Assembly: GCF_020991375.1 (NCBI RefSeq)
Contig: NZ_JAJLQZ010000014.1
Location: 1-64,000 of the forward strand
DNA length: 64,000 nt
Origin: Glycomyces amatae
GTDB taxonomy: Bacteria; Actinomycetota; Actinomycetes; Mycobacteriales; Micromonosporaceae
Direction: 5' to 3'
Shown here: piece by piece, positions 42,595 through 50,539 of the stretch
How positions within the stretch are numbered: the first letter of the stretch is position 1
How the letters are laid out: the number at the start of each line of letters is the position of its first letter
Program-made: the position numbers and the translations under genes
The notes under the pieces: model-generated
Databases searched by the model: none
Seen by the model: only the letters and a program-made list of their open reading frames with translations
What the model was told of the DNA's origin: nothing

Positions 42595-43770
42595 CTACAG
42601 GAAGGGCGGCGGTGCTGTCTCCTGTGTTGCCAGGAAGTGCCGGGCTCGCCGGTGCGACTGCGCCACTCGAACCCGGGCGTAGTGCGACAGTTCCGCTCCT
42701 GGCGGGTTCGGTGTGGCCGAGGGGTGGTACGTCTGCGGTTCGCGGCAGGGAACGCCCGGGGTGACGCCGCATTCCATGCATCCGAACTGCGTCGCCGTCT
42801 CGACGTCAATGGTCAGCATCCGCTTGTATGAGCGGTAGCCCGCGTCCCACACCTCGGTGCGCTCCCCCGCGAGGGCAACTCTGTCTTCTTTGCTGCTGTG
42901 GTTCCAGCACGTGTCATGCCAGCCCATAGGACGATCCATCAGGTAGCCATTGCAGCGCGGGCACCGTTCAGCGGTGACCTCAGGTATCTCGTCAACGCGT
43001 GCGGGGCAGACCACCACGTCTCGCCCTACGTCAACGGCTTCTGGACCGGTGCACCGTCCGCCCGGGTCGGCACAGCACGCGCCGCATTCGACCAGCATCG
43101 CCAGTTCCAGCCATGCGCGCGCCCGCAGGTGGAAAGGGATGTCGGCGTGGGCAAGCCGTTCATATGGTGACGGCTGCCGCGGCTGCGGCGGGACTGCGAC
43201 TGTAGGTGTGACCGCTGACGGAGCCGCGCTCGCGGCGGCGCTCGTACGGTAGGTTGCGATGGCGTACGCGGTAACCGAGGCCGGCATGCCCACTACGCCC
43301 AGGAGTACGAGCCTGGCACGGATGGTTTCCGGATGCCGCGCGAACGCCGCCGCGAGAGCGGAGATGCCGACCTCTTCGTGCCACAGCGTTTGTAGCCGTG
43401 CATCATCACCGCTCAGCCACGATTCGTAGGCACGGGGCCAAGCCTGCCGGAACACGCTCACGGTTGGCGCATCAGGTCCGTCGCCCGCCGCACCGGTCCA
43501 CCGCCAGCGAGCGGAGGCGTCCCGGATCGCATGGCAGTGCTCTGCTTCATCGGCGCTCAGATGCTCCCAGCACGCCAGCACGGGCAGCGGGCAGCATGGG
43601 AGAACGGGCCACTCCGCGGCCAGCGCACCGCAGACTTGGCCGCTGGCGCTGCGCCGTGGACATCGCGGCTGGTACGTGTACATGACCTGCACCATAGCGG
43701 CCGTTGTCACCGTCACGGTTTCGGCGCGCAGTTGGACCCTCGCCGCTTTCGTGACGTTCACGCAAGCCAT
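42595..43770 (-). CDS. Multi-zinc-finger protein with HTH segment
   Basis: A 391-residue protein from ATG 43770, overlapping the DUF3307 gene by 13 bases. Order: Cys-rich N-terminus, RLQTLWHEEVGISALAAAFA, RHPETIRARLVLLGVVG (SANT-like HTH), a Pro-rich linker, then two copies of a small zinc domain, CGACCADPGGRCTGPEA ... VVVCPARV and CMECGVTPGVPCREP ... YARVRVA, separated by a CPRCNGYL pair. This zinc domain recurs in actinophage proteins. The protein is likely a DNA-binding factor; its target is unknown. Confidence 0.74.
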   Translation of the reverse strand: MACVNVTKAARVQLRAETVTVTTAAMVQVMYTYQPRCPRRSASGQVCGALAAEWPVLPCCPLPVLACWEHLSADEAEHCHAIRDASARWRWTGAAGDGPDAPTVSVFRQAWPRAYESWLSGDDARLQTLWHEEVGISALAAAFARHPETIRARLVLLGVVGMPASVTAYAIATYRTSAAASAAPSAVTPTVAVPPQPRQPSPYERLAHADIPFHLRARAWLELAMLVECGACCADPGGRCTGPEAVDVGRDVVVCPARVDEIPEVTAERCPRCNGYLMDRPMGWHDTCWNHSSKEDRVALAGERTEVWDAGYRSYKRMLTIDVETATQFGCMECGVTPGVPCREPQTYHPSATPNPPGAELSHYARVRVAQSHRRARHFLATQETAPPPFL

Positions 43771-44147
43771 GTCAATGCTGCGGCGTTGATGACCAGGTGC
43801 ATCGTGTTGTCCGCGACGATGAGCAGTGCGACAGCGAAACCAGGTTCTTTGTCCGGCCCATATCCGGTTGCTTGGCATTTCGCCCACGGCAGGTTCCAGC
43901 CGTGCGGCGCCAGCCAGTTCTTGAGCCACACCAGGTGGCGGGCGAGCCGGTACCGGTCGATGACCATGTGGGTGCCGGCGATGACGATGAGCGCCCACGG
44001 GGACTGCGTGAGGATGAGGAACGGGATCGTGTACACGAGGCCGTGCACCACAGCTGGCGTCCACCGTTTCGTTTTCTCGGCAGCCATCCACTCGGACTGG
44101 ATGAGGTAGTCGCCGATAAGGTGCGCGATGAGGCCTTCGACGGTCAT
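43758..44147 (-). CDS. DUF3307 membrane protein
   Basis: A 129-residue protein opening MTVEGLIAHLIGDYLIQSEW, the DUF3307 signature (HLIGDYLIQ.. W), followed by HGLVYTIPFLIL and three hydrophobic segments (ALIVIAGTHMVIDRY, VALLIVADNTMHLVINAA). DUF3307 proteins are small integral membrane proteins of unknown function, common on actinobacterial phages and plasmids. The start overlaps the stop of a 29-residue ORF upstream. Confidence 0.82.
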   Translation of the reverse strand: MTVEGLIAHLIGDYLIQSEWMAAEKTKRWTPAVVHGLVYTIPFLILTQSPWALIVIAGTHMVIDRYRLARHLVWLKNWLAPHGWNLPWAKCQATGYGPDKEPGFAVALLIVADNTMHLVINAAALTWLA

Positions 44148-44233
44148 TGGTGTGCCTGTCGAGAGCTGCGGTCAGTGTCGGGTCGGGCGGTGTCGTCCAT
44201 GGGTGCTCCCTGGTGTGTCGGTGCTCCTTTCAT
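44144..44233 (-). CDS. Mini-ORF upstream of DUF3307
   Basis: ATG 44233 encodes 29 residues (MKGAPTHQGAPMDDTARPDT start) whose TGA overlaps the DUF3307 start (ATGA). An internal ATG has CAGGGAG six bases upstream, so an 18-residue form may be translated. It probably serves to couple translation. Confidence 0.42.
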   Translation of the reverse strand: MKGAPTHQGAPMDDTARPDTDRSSRQAHQ

Positions 44234-44358
44234 GGTGAGGCGCAAACAGGTTCAGGGTTGAGAAGTAGTTCTCATTTTGCGGTCGTGATCGGGCTTTCCA
44301 GAGGTCGTCTGGCTGTCCGGTGTTTCGTGACGGTGGTGCAGGCCGGCCCGGGTTGGGT

Positions 44359-44850
44359 TCACATGTCGGCGGTGCGGTGGTGTGTAAGACGGTCGAGTGC
44401 GCGCGCGAGTTCAGGCATGCGGGCGGCAATATGACGCTTTTGTATGGCATGGGTAGCGGGCGAATCACCAGGGACCGTCCATGCCATGGCGACCGCGTCG
44501 ATGGGTTCGAGGTCGTCCAAGGCGTCGTGAGTTGATGGCGCGTTGGCGTCGGGCGGCTCAGGGTCGATACCTGCCGTGAGTCGGTTCATGGCCCTGCGGT
44601 AGACGGGGGGCACGTAGGTAATGAGGAGCATGATCACGGCGGTGTAGGGCCACAGGAGCACGGCGAACAACGCTATGGCGCCGGATTTTCGCATGGCGCG
44701 GCGGCGATCCCATTGCGTGAGGTCGTCATGCCATCGCAGGTGCTCTTCTCGTTCGCCGGTGAGGCAGTAGCGCGCGGCGGGCCGCCATGCGAGTGCGGCA
44801 ATGGTGAGGTAGGCGGCGAGGATGAGGATGGTGAGGATCGTGGGATTCAT
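44359..44850 (-). CDS. Membrane protein with two N-terminal TM segments
   Basis: A 163-residue protein, ATG 44850 preceded by GCGAAGG. Hydrophobic segments are at about residues 5-24 (ILTILILAAYLTIAALAW) and 57-80 (GAIALFAVLLWPYTAVIMLL). The rest is an acidic cytoplasmic domain with an ALDDLEPIDAVAMAWTVPGD stretch. Downstream on the same strand, after a 125-base gap, lie the mini-ORF and DUF3307, so this may be a membrane-protein group. Not assigned. Confidence 0.72.
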   Translation of the reverse strand: MNPTILTILILAAYLTIAALAWRPAARYCLTGEREEHLRWHDDLTQWDRRRAMRKSGAIALFAVLLWPYTAVIMLLITYVPPVYRRAMNRLTAGIDPEPPDANAPSTHDALDDLEPIDAVAMAWTVPGDSPATHAIQKRHIAARMPELARALDRLTHHRTADM

Positions 44851-44883
44851 GCCTTCGCACTGTACTCCACGTCACATAAAATT

Positions 44884-44910
44884 GACAGTGTGCAACTGGT
44901 TGAAACTGTC
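44884..44910. promoter_or_regulatory. Inverted repeat upstream of the 44850 gene
   Basis: GACAGT (44884-44889) and ACTGTC (44905-44910) flank a 15-base spacer in an AT-richer 78-base interval upstream of the minus-strand membrane gene and just after the end of the TPR regulator gene. A regulator operator is plausible; the short arms make chance possible. Confidence 0.28.
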
Positions 44911-44928
44911 GGCCGCAAGTACGGTCCC

Positions 44929-45879
44929 TTAACCAACGGCTACGGCATGGTCCAGCGCGGTGCGGTACTTCCTCGTCCATGCAGCGCGAGCCTGTGCGTC
45001 CGGCAGTCCCTCAAGACCGCCGCGGAGATACGCGACCGCATCCGCGCTCTCGCCCATGACCGTCAACGTCCGGCCCGCATGCAGCTGGTAGAACGGCGTG
45101 GTGCTCCAGTAGATCACCTCCGGCGGGGCACCTTCAGCGGCCGCCACCGCGATCGCCCGGTCCGCCTGGTCCAAAAGCGGCCGGGCACGCTCACGTTCAC
45201 CAAGCTCAGCATAGACGCGGGCGCGCTGCAACACCGTGTACGCCTGCTGCGCCGGATGGGCACCAGCAACACGCGACGCCGCGACCGCCAAGCTGAGCGC
45301 CCGGTCGACCCGGGCCCGGTTAAGCGCCTGATAGGCCTGAAACGTCAACGCCACCGATTGCAAGGTCGGATTGGCACTCTCGGCCGACCATTCCCACGCA
45401 CGCGTCAGCGACATGCTCGCACTGCGCCATGCGGCAGTGGCGATATCGACCCAGCCGGCGAAGATCGCCCATCCTGCCGCGACGTCGACAAGCTCGTCAC
45501 GACCGGGCCCGCGGGCCGCCCGAACCATACCGGTGACCTGGGTGAGGTTCCTGCGGGCGGCGGGACGAACGGCAGCAGAGCCAATCGCGTCGTCCAGGTG
45601 CCGCAGGGCATCCAAATCGCGTCGGAACGCAGCCACCTGAGCCAGGTCGATCCGGGAGGCCGCTTGCGCGTCGGCATGCAGGTGCGCTGCACGCAACGCC
45701 GTGAACGCGGTCGTGGCGAACTCCCGGTCGAGTGCCTGCGCGAGCCCGGCTGACGGCTGCTGCTGGCCGTTGCGGACACGGTACACATAGGCCCGGTCGA
45801 AGAAGTTCGTGTCAGCGAACCGGGCCACGGTGGTGCCCTGTCGGCGCAGGTAGCGGTCTATGAGCGTCCCGAATTCCAT
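44929..45879 (-). CDS. HTH-TPR type transcriptional regulator
   Basis: A 316-residue protein from ATG 45879 with GGGGAGG upstream. Residues 1-50 (FGTLIDRYLRRQGTTVARFA, AYVYRVRNGQQQPSAGLAQA) form an XRE-like helix-turn-helix with an RVRNGQQQPS recognition turn. The rest is TPR-like: LDALRHLDDAIG, AAGWAIFAGWVDIATAAW, AYQALNRARVDRALSLAVAA, YTVLQRARVYAELGERERAR. Such actinobacterial regulators use the TPR part to sense a ligand or partner. It is not of the Scr1/DUF5753 type that pairs with DUF397. The neighbouring intergenic region 45880-46135 likely holds its promoter. Confidence 0.78.
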   Translation of the reverse strand: MEFGTLIDRYLRRQGTTVARFADTNFFDRAYVYRVRNGQQQPSAGLAQALDREFATTAFTALRAAHLHADAQAASRIDLAQVAAFRRDLDALRHLDDAIGSAAVRPAARRNLTQVTGMVRAARGPGRDELVDVAAGWAIFAGWVDIATAAWRSASMSLTRAWEWSAESANPTLQSVALTFQAYQALNRARVDRALSLAVAASRVAGAHPAQQAYTVLQRARVYAELGERERARPLLDQADRAIAVAAAEGAPPEVIYWSTTPFYQLHAGRTLTVMGESADAVAYLRGGLEGLPDAQARAAWTRKYRTALDHAVAVG

Positions 45880-46135
45880 GCCAGGCCCTCCCCGTAGCCG
45901 AACTGACTCTTGCAATGGTTAAGCCTCGTCATCTTCCCAAACGCGACCGTCTCTTCCACAATGGGGCAGTCAGTCCCGGAAGGCAGATCCACAGCCGGGC
46001 ACTGGCATCGGGAGCGGCAGCATGGTGTGCCGTCCCTCAGCGTGCCGCCGCTCCCGGCTTGCCGCACACAGCATGACGGTGCCTCCCGGCCCCGCACCGA
46101 CCTGCCGTCCGCTGATCGCTCACTGAACGGACCTG

Positions 46136-46225
46136 ATGCCCACCATCAACCGCATACTTAGTGCGACTGCCGCCCGCATCCGCGGGATTTGCCGAGCGGT
46201 CCCTGCAGCAGGTGACGGCGCATGA
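46136..46225 (+). CDS. Mini-ORF coupled to a membrane protein
   Basis: ATG 46136 encodes 29 residues (MPTINRILSATAARIRGICR start), basic and helical. The stop overlaps the next ATG (ATGA at 46222-46225). A 17-codon ORF at 46074-46127 lies just upstream. It is probably a translated leader; low certainty because of size. Confidence 0.38.
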   Translation: MPTINRILSATAARIRGICRAVPAAGDGA

Positions 46226-46914
46226 ATGATGCCCTCCACCCGGTCGCCCCGTGCCGGTTCGACGCGGACCTTCCCGATATCAGCGTTGTCCTCGATGACC
46301 TGCTCCACCGGCGCCAACCTGTGGCGGCACTCCTGAGCGCGTTGCAGCAACTGGTTGGCCGACACCAGGGCGCTCCGGTGGCCACGCTGACTCGTGCGCA
46401 TGTGCGGTCGGCGATCGCCGCCACCCAACACGACGTCTGGACTCCGAGGCAGCTCGCCGAATGGGCCAGCATGGTCCACGGTCACACCTGCAACCCGCCT
46501 CTCGGTGACAGCCCGGTCGGTTTCGAACCCGGGTACGCCGATAGTCTCCATGACGCGTTGGACGTGCTCGGACCGGTCGCACCAGCCACCCCCGACCTGG
46601 AGACGCTGGAGACGGTCACGGCCTTTCTCGACCGCAGCGACACGCAGCGTTACCGAACCGGCGTCACCGCGACCGTCGTCGTTGACGCAGCGAGCCTCGT
46701 CATGGCCCTCGTCGTAGGGACCGTGGCCTTCGGGTCCATCATTGCTCCACTCGCAGCGCTGCTGACCGTTGTGGCATTGGTAGCGACCGGTGTCGTGTTG
46801 GTGTTCGCGTTCCGGCCGTGGTGCATCGATCTGGACCGCTGCTGGTGGAGGATGCTGGGGCCGAGAGCCGTTGCCGCCGTCGCGTTCGCCAGCCTATGGT
46901 GGTGGGTTTCATGA
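46222..46914 (+). CDS. Membrane-anchored hypothetical protein
   Basis: A 230-residue protein. Residues 1-145 are soluble and helical (DISVVLDDLLHRRQPVAALL, LTRAHVRSAIAATQHDVWTP). Three hydrophobic segments close the protein at about 152-173, 176-200 and 215-230 (ASLVMALVVGTVAFGSIIAP, LLTVVALVATGVVLVFAF, AVAAVAFASLWWWVS). This is a soluble sensor-like head with a C-terminal membrane anchor, an arrangement seen in effectors and signalling proteins. Not recognised. Confidence 0.7.
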   Translation: MNDALHPVAPCRFDADLPDISVVLDDLLHRRQPVAALLSALQQLVGRHQGAPVATLTRAHVRSAIAATQHDVWTPRQLAEWASMVHGHTCNPPLGDSPVGFEPGYADSLHDALDVLGPVAPATPDLETLETVTAFLDRSDTQRYRTGVTATVVVDAASLVMALVVGTVAFGSIIAPLAALLTVVALVATGVVLVFAFRPWCIDLDRCWWRMLGPRAVAAVAFASLWWWVS

Positions 46915-46958
46915 GTCCCGATGCCATGGCCCGCAACGGCATTGCAATCATGATGTGA
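46911..46958 (+). CDS. Possible 15-residue mini-ORF
   Basis: ATG 46911 overlaps the preceding TGA (ATGA) and opens MSPDAMARNGIAIMM before TGA. Given only because of the exact coupling; it may be meaningless. Confidence 0.2.
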   Translation: MSPDAMARNGIAIMM

Positions 46959-46983
46959 CACCACGAACGCTAGGGAGGCGCAC

Positions 46984-47217
46984 ATGACCGACCACTACGG
47001 TGCGATCGGCGACGGGCCCACATCATTCATTGGTGCCCTCGGCGATGACGCTCACGGCTCCATGGAACTCAACGACCACGGCCAGCAGATCACGGTCGAA
47101 GGCGACACGGCTTGGGTTGACGGTGCCCTGATCACGCTGGCTGACGGCGAACAACGCCGAGTCGGATCCTACCTGCTGCGTGGCACTGCCCACGGCATCA
47201 TCGCTGAGCGGTGTTAG
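46984..47217 (+). CDS. Small hypothetical protein
   Basis: A 77-residue protein from ATG 46984 with GGGAGG six bases upstream. It is beta-rich and acidic (SMELNDHGQQITVEGDTAWV, DGALITLADGEQ), resembling small phage proteins such as those with an IEVRGDTA..DG turn. There is no metal or membrane motif. It converges with 47304-48344. Confidence 0.66.
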   Translation: MTDHYGAIGDGPTSFIGALGDDAHGSMELNDHGQQITVEGDTAWVDGALITLADGEQRRVGSYLLRGTAHGIIAERC

Positions 47218-47303
47218 ACCGATCTGGTGCAGCTGCTCCAGGGCTGGCTGAGCACTCGTTCGGTCGGGGTTGCACCGCGTCAGCGGCCAAGGCCGGGGCG
47301 GGT

Positions 47304-48344
47304 CTACCTGCGGTTGATGAAACCGTTGGTGCGCGACAGCAGCCACCCGGGTACACCGCGGGTCAGGTCGCTGGCGTCGGCCAGGCCGATGTCCGCAAGC
47401 GGCTCCAACGACAGCGCGCCGATACCGACCGCGTCGAACGCGGGCGCCCACAGCCCGGCCAGTTCCACATAAGGCCGGGGCCGGTCCGGCCCACCAGTGA
47501 CCCACCTGAAGAGAACGTCCACCATTGCCGCTGGCACCGCGTGACCTTCGGTGTGCACACGCGCCGCCCACACCAGGTCGTGCAGGCGGTCGGACTCCCA
47601 CGATCCGGTCCGACCGGCGCGCATCGCCGTCTCCGGGTCGACTGGGACGATGCTCTCGAGTCGGGCCGCGGTGTCCTGCAGGGCGCGGGTGGCCACCAGC
47701 AGCCCCGCGGTACCGGCCGCCGCTACCGGTGCGATCAGCGTGTCCTCGTCGTCAGGTTCGGGTGACCCTTGGGGGCGCAGCGGCCCAGCCTCAGCCGCGA
47801 GCGCTTCCGGCATGACCGCTTCCCCGACGCGGAGGTTCCAGTACCGGCCGTCTTCGTCCGGAAGCCAGCGGCGGAACCTCGCGTCGACGACCGGCACGCC
47901 GGGCTCGGGCAAGCGTCGTTGCAGGATCGGGTCGATCGGTGGCAGCGCCGTGCCTTGGCGCCGCTGCTTCGGGGCCGGCAGAAACGCTAGTTGCTCGGGT
48001 GGGGCGACGGTCACCGGTCCGTACTTGAGCACCAAGGCATCCCAGGCGACCGGGCGGGCCTGGCTGGCGGCCGTGCCGTGTTCGACGTAGCGCTGGTGCC
48101 AGCGCGGGAAGGCGGCATTGCGCACCCATAGGTCACGGTCCACATCCGCGACTGCTGCCGGGTCGGGCTCGGCATGGTCGAACGGTCCCCACGTTTCCAG
48201 GCCGGAGCGGTCGGTGCGGCGCTACTCAGCGAGGCCTTGCTGCGTCTGGGTCGATGACTGGTAGAACCGGTCGTTGTTGCCTTTCGTGAACTCGTGGGCG
48301 GTGCAGATACCGTGCGGTACCGCCACAGGATCAGCAGTCGTCAT
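47304..48344 (-). pseudogene. WVTGGP-family protein interrupted by an in-frame TAG
   Basis: ATG 48344 with AAGGAG nine bases upstream opens 40 codons (ADPVAVPHGICTAHEFTKGN), then TAG at 48224-48222, then the same frame continues for 306 codons to 47304. The long part has LWVRNAAFPRWHQRYVEHG, a central linker, then TAMRAGRTGSWESDRLHDLV, VDVLFRWVTGGPDRPRPYVE, WAPAFDAVGIGALSLEPL and PGWLLSRTNGF. The C-terminal 170 residues have a paralogue at 58743-59170. The TAG replaces what could be Tyr, Trp or Gln. The preserved frame and ribosome site suggest a recent nonsense change or a base error. The function of this family is not known to me. Confidence 0.68.
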
Positions 48345-48683
48345 TGTCGCGTTCTCCTTGTCGTCACGGCCGCCTCGGGCCTGCGGTTCGCATGCTGCGC
48401 CGAGGCCGTGATGCCTGTGTGCGGGTTAGACCCACGACCGTGCGGGTTGTCCGACCTGCCGTGGGCGGTGCATGCTCGCGGGCCTCTCCAAGGGCGTACC
48501 GCGGTCGCACCTGTCGGCCCGGGTCCGTCCTCGACGGCAGCCTGCGTCAGCCGGCCCCTGTCGGTGGATCCGTGTCAGCTACCTGCACCACCTGCGGCAA
48601 TGGTGGGCCTCGGGCGAACGGCCATCGCCGCGGGGGCAGTTCGGCCGAAGCGCCAACGGCGCCAAAGCCGATACGTTGTACTC
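48345..48683. other. 339-base gap, no convincing gene
   Basis: An imperfect inverted repeat (cacggccgcctcgg with ccgaggccgtg, about 48366-48411) is the main structure. Frames on both strands have mixed composition. It probably contains the promoters of the divergent genes on either side. Confidence 0.4.
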
Positions 48684-49085
48684 ATGCATACCCGTCGTGA
48701 TCTCCAAGAACTGATCGCCGCCGCTGACCTCGTGGAGCAGTGGAGCCACGTTTACTGGCAGGCCGGACATGACGGCACTGCGGCCTTCGACGCGACGCTA
48801 GCCGGGGAGAACGTAGCCGCCGCCCGGGAACGCTGGTTGGGCATGGTCGCCGCCGTGGACGGTCTGGAACGTGCCGTGGCGTTCGGTCGGGCAGCGAACG
48901 AGTACCTGGAGGCGAACCAGGCGGTCGGCGTAGCGGAAGCGCATGCCGACCAGTGCGGACGTACCTATGACGCCGGTATCGAGACCGGCGAAGCGCGCCA
49001 CCGCCGGCACGTGGCGCACGAGGCACTGTGCCAGGCGGCGCGGCCGCGGGCCGGTGGCGGCACAGCGGTGACGGCCGCGGCATAG
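48684..49085 (+). CDS. Hypothetical helical protein
   Basis: A 133-residue protein from ATG 48684. Almost entirely helical with Ala and Glu (LQELIAAADLVEQWSHVYWQ, VAAARERWLGMVAAVDGLE). There is no ribosome site; a TACGTT box nine bases upstream would fit a -10 element of a leaderless message. Not recognised. Confidence 0.6.
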   Translation: MHTRRDLQELIAAADLVEQWSHVYWQAGHDGTAAFDATLAGENVAAARERWLGMVAAVDGLERAVAFGRAANEYLEANQAVGVAEAHADQCGRTYDAGIETGEARHRRHVAHEALCQAARPRAGGGTAVTAAA

Positions 49086-49397
49086 ACCTCCGCAGCGGCG
49101 CTGCCGTCAGAAGTCGCATCAATGGTGCCGGTTTGCTGCTTGATGTGCTCGATCATGCCCTGAAGGATCGCCGTATGGGCCGTGCCAAAGGGCGTGGGTC
49201 AGGACCGTTCAGTTGGTCCGCTTCACTCGGCGACGTCGTGTTGCTGTCGCGCGGCGCCACGCTAACGTTCGGCATCCAGTGCCTGCACTCGGTCGGGTTG
49301 GCGACGGGACCCGAATCGGCAGGGTTGCCTATGCTTGAGCGGGCCCTGCGGCGACGCTGCTCCCCGTTTGCGCTCGGCAGGTCCGCTTGGAGACTGC
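49086..49397. other. 312-base gap, no convincing gene
   Basis: A plus-strand frame running through here (SGPFSWSASLGDVVLLSRGA near 49198-49257) has some coding look but no start with a ribosome site and overlaps the previous gene. I saw no repeats or strong hairpins. It likely holds the promoter of the membrane gene at 49398 (tatgct at 49330-49335). Confidence 0.35.
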
Positions 49398-49904
49398 ATG
49401 ACCGAGCACACCAACCCTGAGACAACGGCGCCCGTTAGCGATGAGGAGGCCGCAAGCGCGGCCGATGACCTCACGGACGGCATCGCCCACGAACGAGACC
49501 TGCACCGCCAAGCTGACACGAAGGCAGTCGGCGCCTTTGCCGTGGTCGGATTGATGTTTGCCGCGGCCACGACCGTGCTGCCGATGCTTGACATGGTCCC
49601 GCAGATGCTGGTGGGGTGCGCGCTTATTGCTGTCACCATCGCTGGTGTCAGCTTCGGCCTCGTGCTCCTGCCGCGGTCGTCAGCGGCATCGCAGCGATCC
49701 GTTGCAGCTACGGAACAACACGCGCTTGACCGGGTGCGCCACCCCTCCCGAAAACTGCGGGTCTGTGCAACGGAACTCGTGGCACTCGAACGCCTCACGC
49801 GTCGCAAACATGAATTGATCACGTTCGGCATGCTGGCGATGGGATTCGCGCTTGCTTTTGGCGCGAGCGCCGGAGCGGTCACCTCCATCACCCGCATGCT
49901 CTGA
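49398..49904 (+). CDS. Pycsar-effector-like (PycTM) membrane protein
   Basis: A 168-residue protein from ATG 49398 with GGAG upstream. Layout: acidic N-terminus, HERDLHRQADTKAVGAFAVV with a first TM pair (residues about 41-63 and 67-90), a VLLPRSSAA exit, a helical cytoplasmic stretch LDRVRHPSRKLRVCATELVA, then RLTRRKHELITFGMLAMGFA with a C-terminal TM. This order (AD.KA, two TM, a PR turn, a helix with LA..L..RK, one or two TM) is that of PycTM effectors, which are triggered by cyclic pyrimidine nucleotides to damage membranes. No cyclase gene is adjacent, so it is either an orphan or a related actinobacterial family. Confidence 0.62.
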   Translation: MTEHTNPETTAPVSDEEAASAADDLTDGIAHERDLHRQADTKAVGAFAVVGLMFAAATTVLPMLDMVPQMLVGCALIAVTIAGVSFGLVLLPRSSAASQRSVAATEQHALDRVRHPSRKLRVCATELVALERLTRRKHELITFGMLAMGFALAFGASAGAVTSITRML

Positions 49905-50071
49905 AGTGAACCCTACCGATCACCCCCACACCCCCAGGACCACTGCGACGACGGCACTGCGGCCCTGGCAGTGGGAGAACGAGCGAACTGGTCTGGGCCG
50001 GCCGAGCAGCGAGTTCCTCGTATGGGTCAATGTGTCTTCAAGAGCGCTGCGCACCTGCTGGTGAACAGCGG

Positions 50072-50395
50072 TTACGACGTCATCCGTTCCGCTGCGGCAA
50101 CGTGACTCGACCCCGTGGCCGCTGTGACGAACGCCCACACCTGCTCGACGTGGGCGGGCGTGAGGCCCTGCCGCGACTGCGGCCTGATCACCAGATGCGC
50201 GCCCGCGCCGACGACGTCAACGTCGGCCGCTTCGCGGTCGTCGCACCACACGAAGGGCCGCCTAGACCGGGCGATGCGCTCCAGCGCGGCGCGTTTCGCC
50301 CCGGGTACATCGTCGTGTGGGAGTACGGTGTCGATCGCGCGGGGCCGCCGAGGCAAGCCCATAGCCATATGGTGGATCAACAGTGTCGTACGCAT
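50072..50395 (-). pseudogene. 5'-truncated HAD-family gene (copy 3)
   Basis: A 107-codon frame whose residues from about 13 match the C-terminal half of the other HAD copies: IDTVLPHDDVPGAKRAALER, RRPFVWCDDREAADV, LVIRPQSRQGLTPAHVEQVW. The N-terminal half with the DxDG nucleophile motif and the WLTSW motif is missing. The break point, about 50390-50400, abuts the 26-bp palindrome and the lower-GC GHKL nuclease locus. The truncation therefore looks like a junction of DNA insertion or rearrangement. Confidence 0.7.
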
Positions 50396-50399
50396 GACA

Positions 50400-50425
50400 T
50401 ATTATCATACATATGTATGATAATA
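50400..50425. repeat. 26-bp perfect AT-rich palindrome
   Basis: The half-site tattatcatacat is followed directly by its reverse complement, with no spacer. It is strikingly AT-rich in a high-GC setting, lies between the truncated HAD gene and the GHKL nuclease gene, and ends 114 bases before the ATG of the latter. It could be an operator for the nuclease gene, a recombination site, or a cruciform. An ATG in it opens a 28-codon ORF (MYDNTASVGPERSPNEP) that I regard as fortuitous. Confidence 0.75.
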
Positions 50426-50539
50426 CGGCCTCTGTTGGACCTGAACGTTCACCGAACGAGCCCAGTCCGAGTCAGCCCTGCGACGGGCTCTGTTCCTACC
50501 GATAAGATTTTGCGTGATCGCAACGTTGAGAGGTATGCC

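Noticed and set aside
46521..46535. ggtttcgaacccggg resembling a tRNA T-arm
   Set aside because: It lies inside a coding frame and no acceptor, D or anticodon arm surrounds it.
50413..50499. 28-codon ORF starting inside the 26-bp palindrome
   Set aside because: No ribosome site and the start is forced by the palindrome sequence; likely chance.
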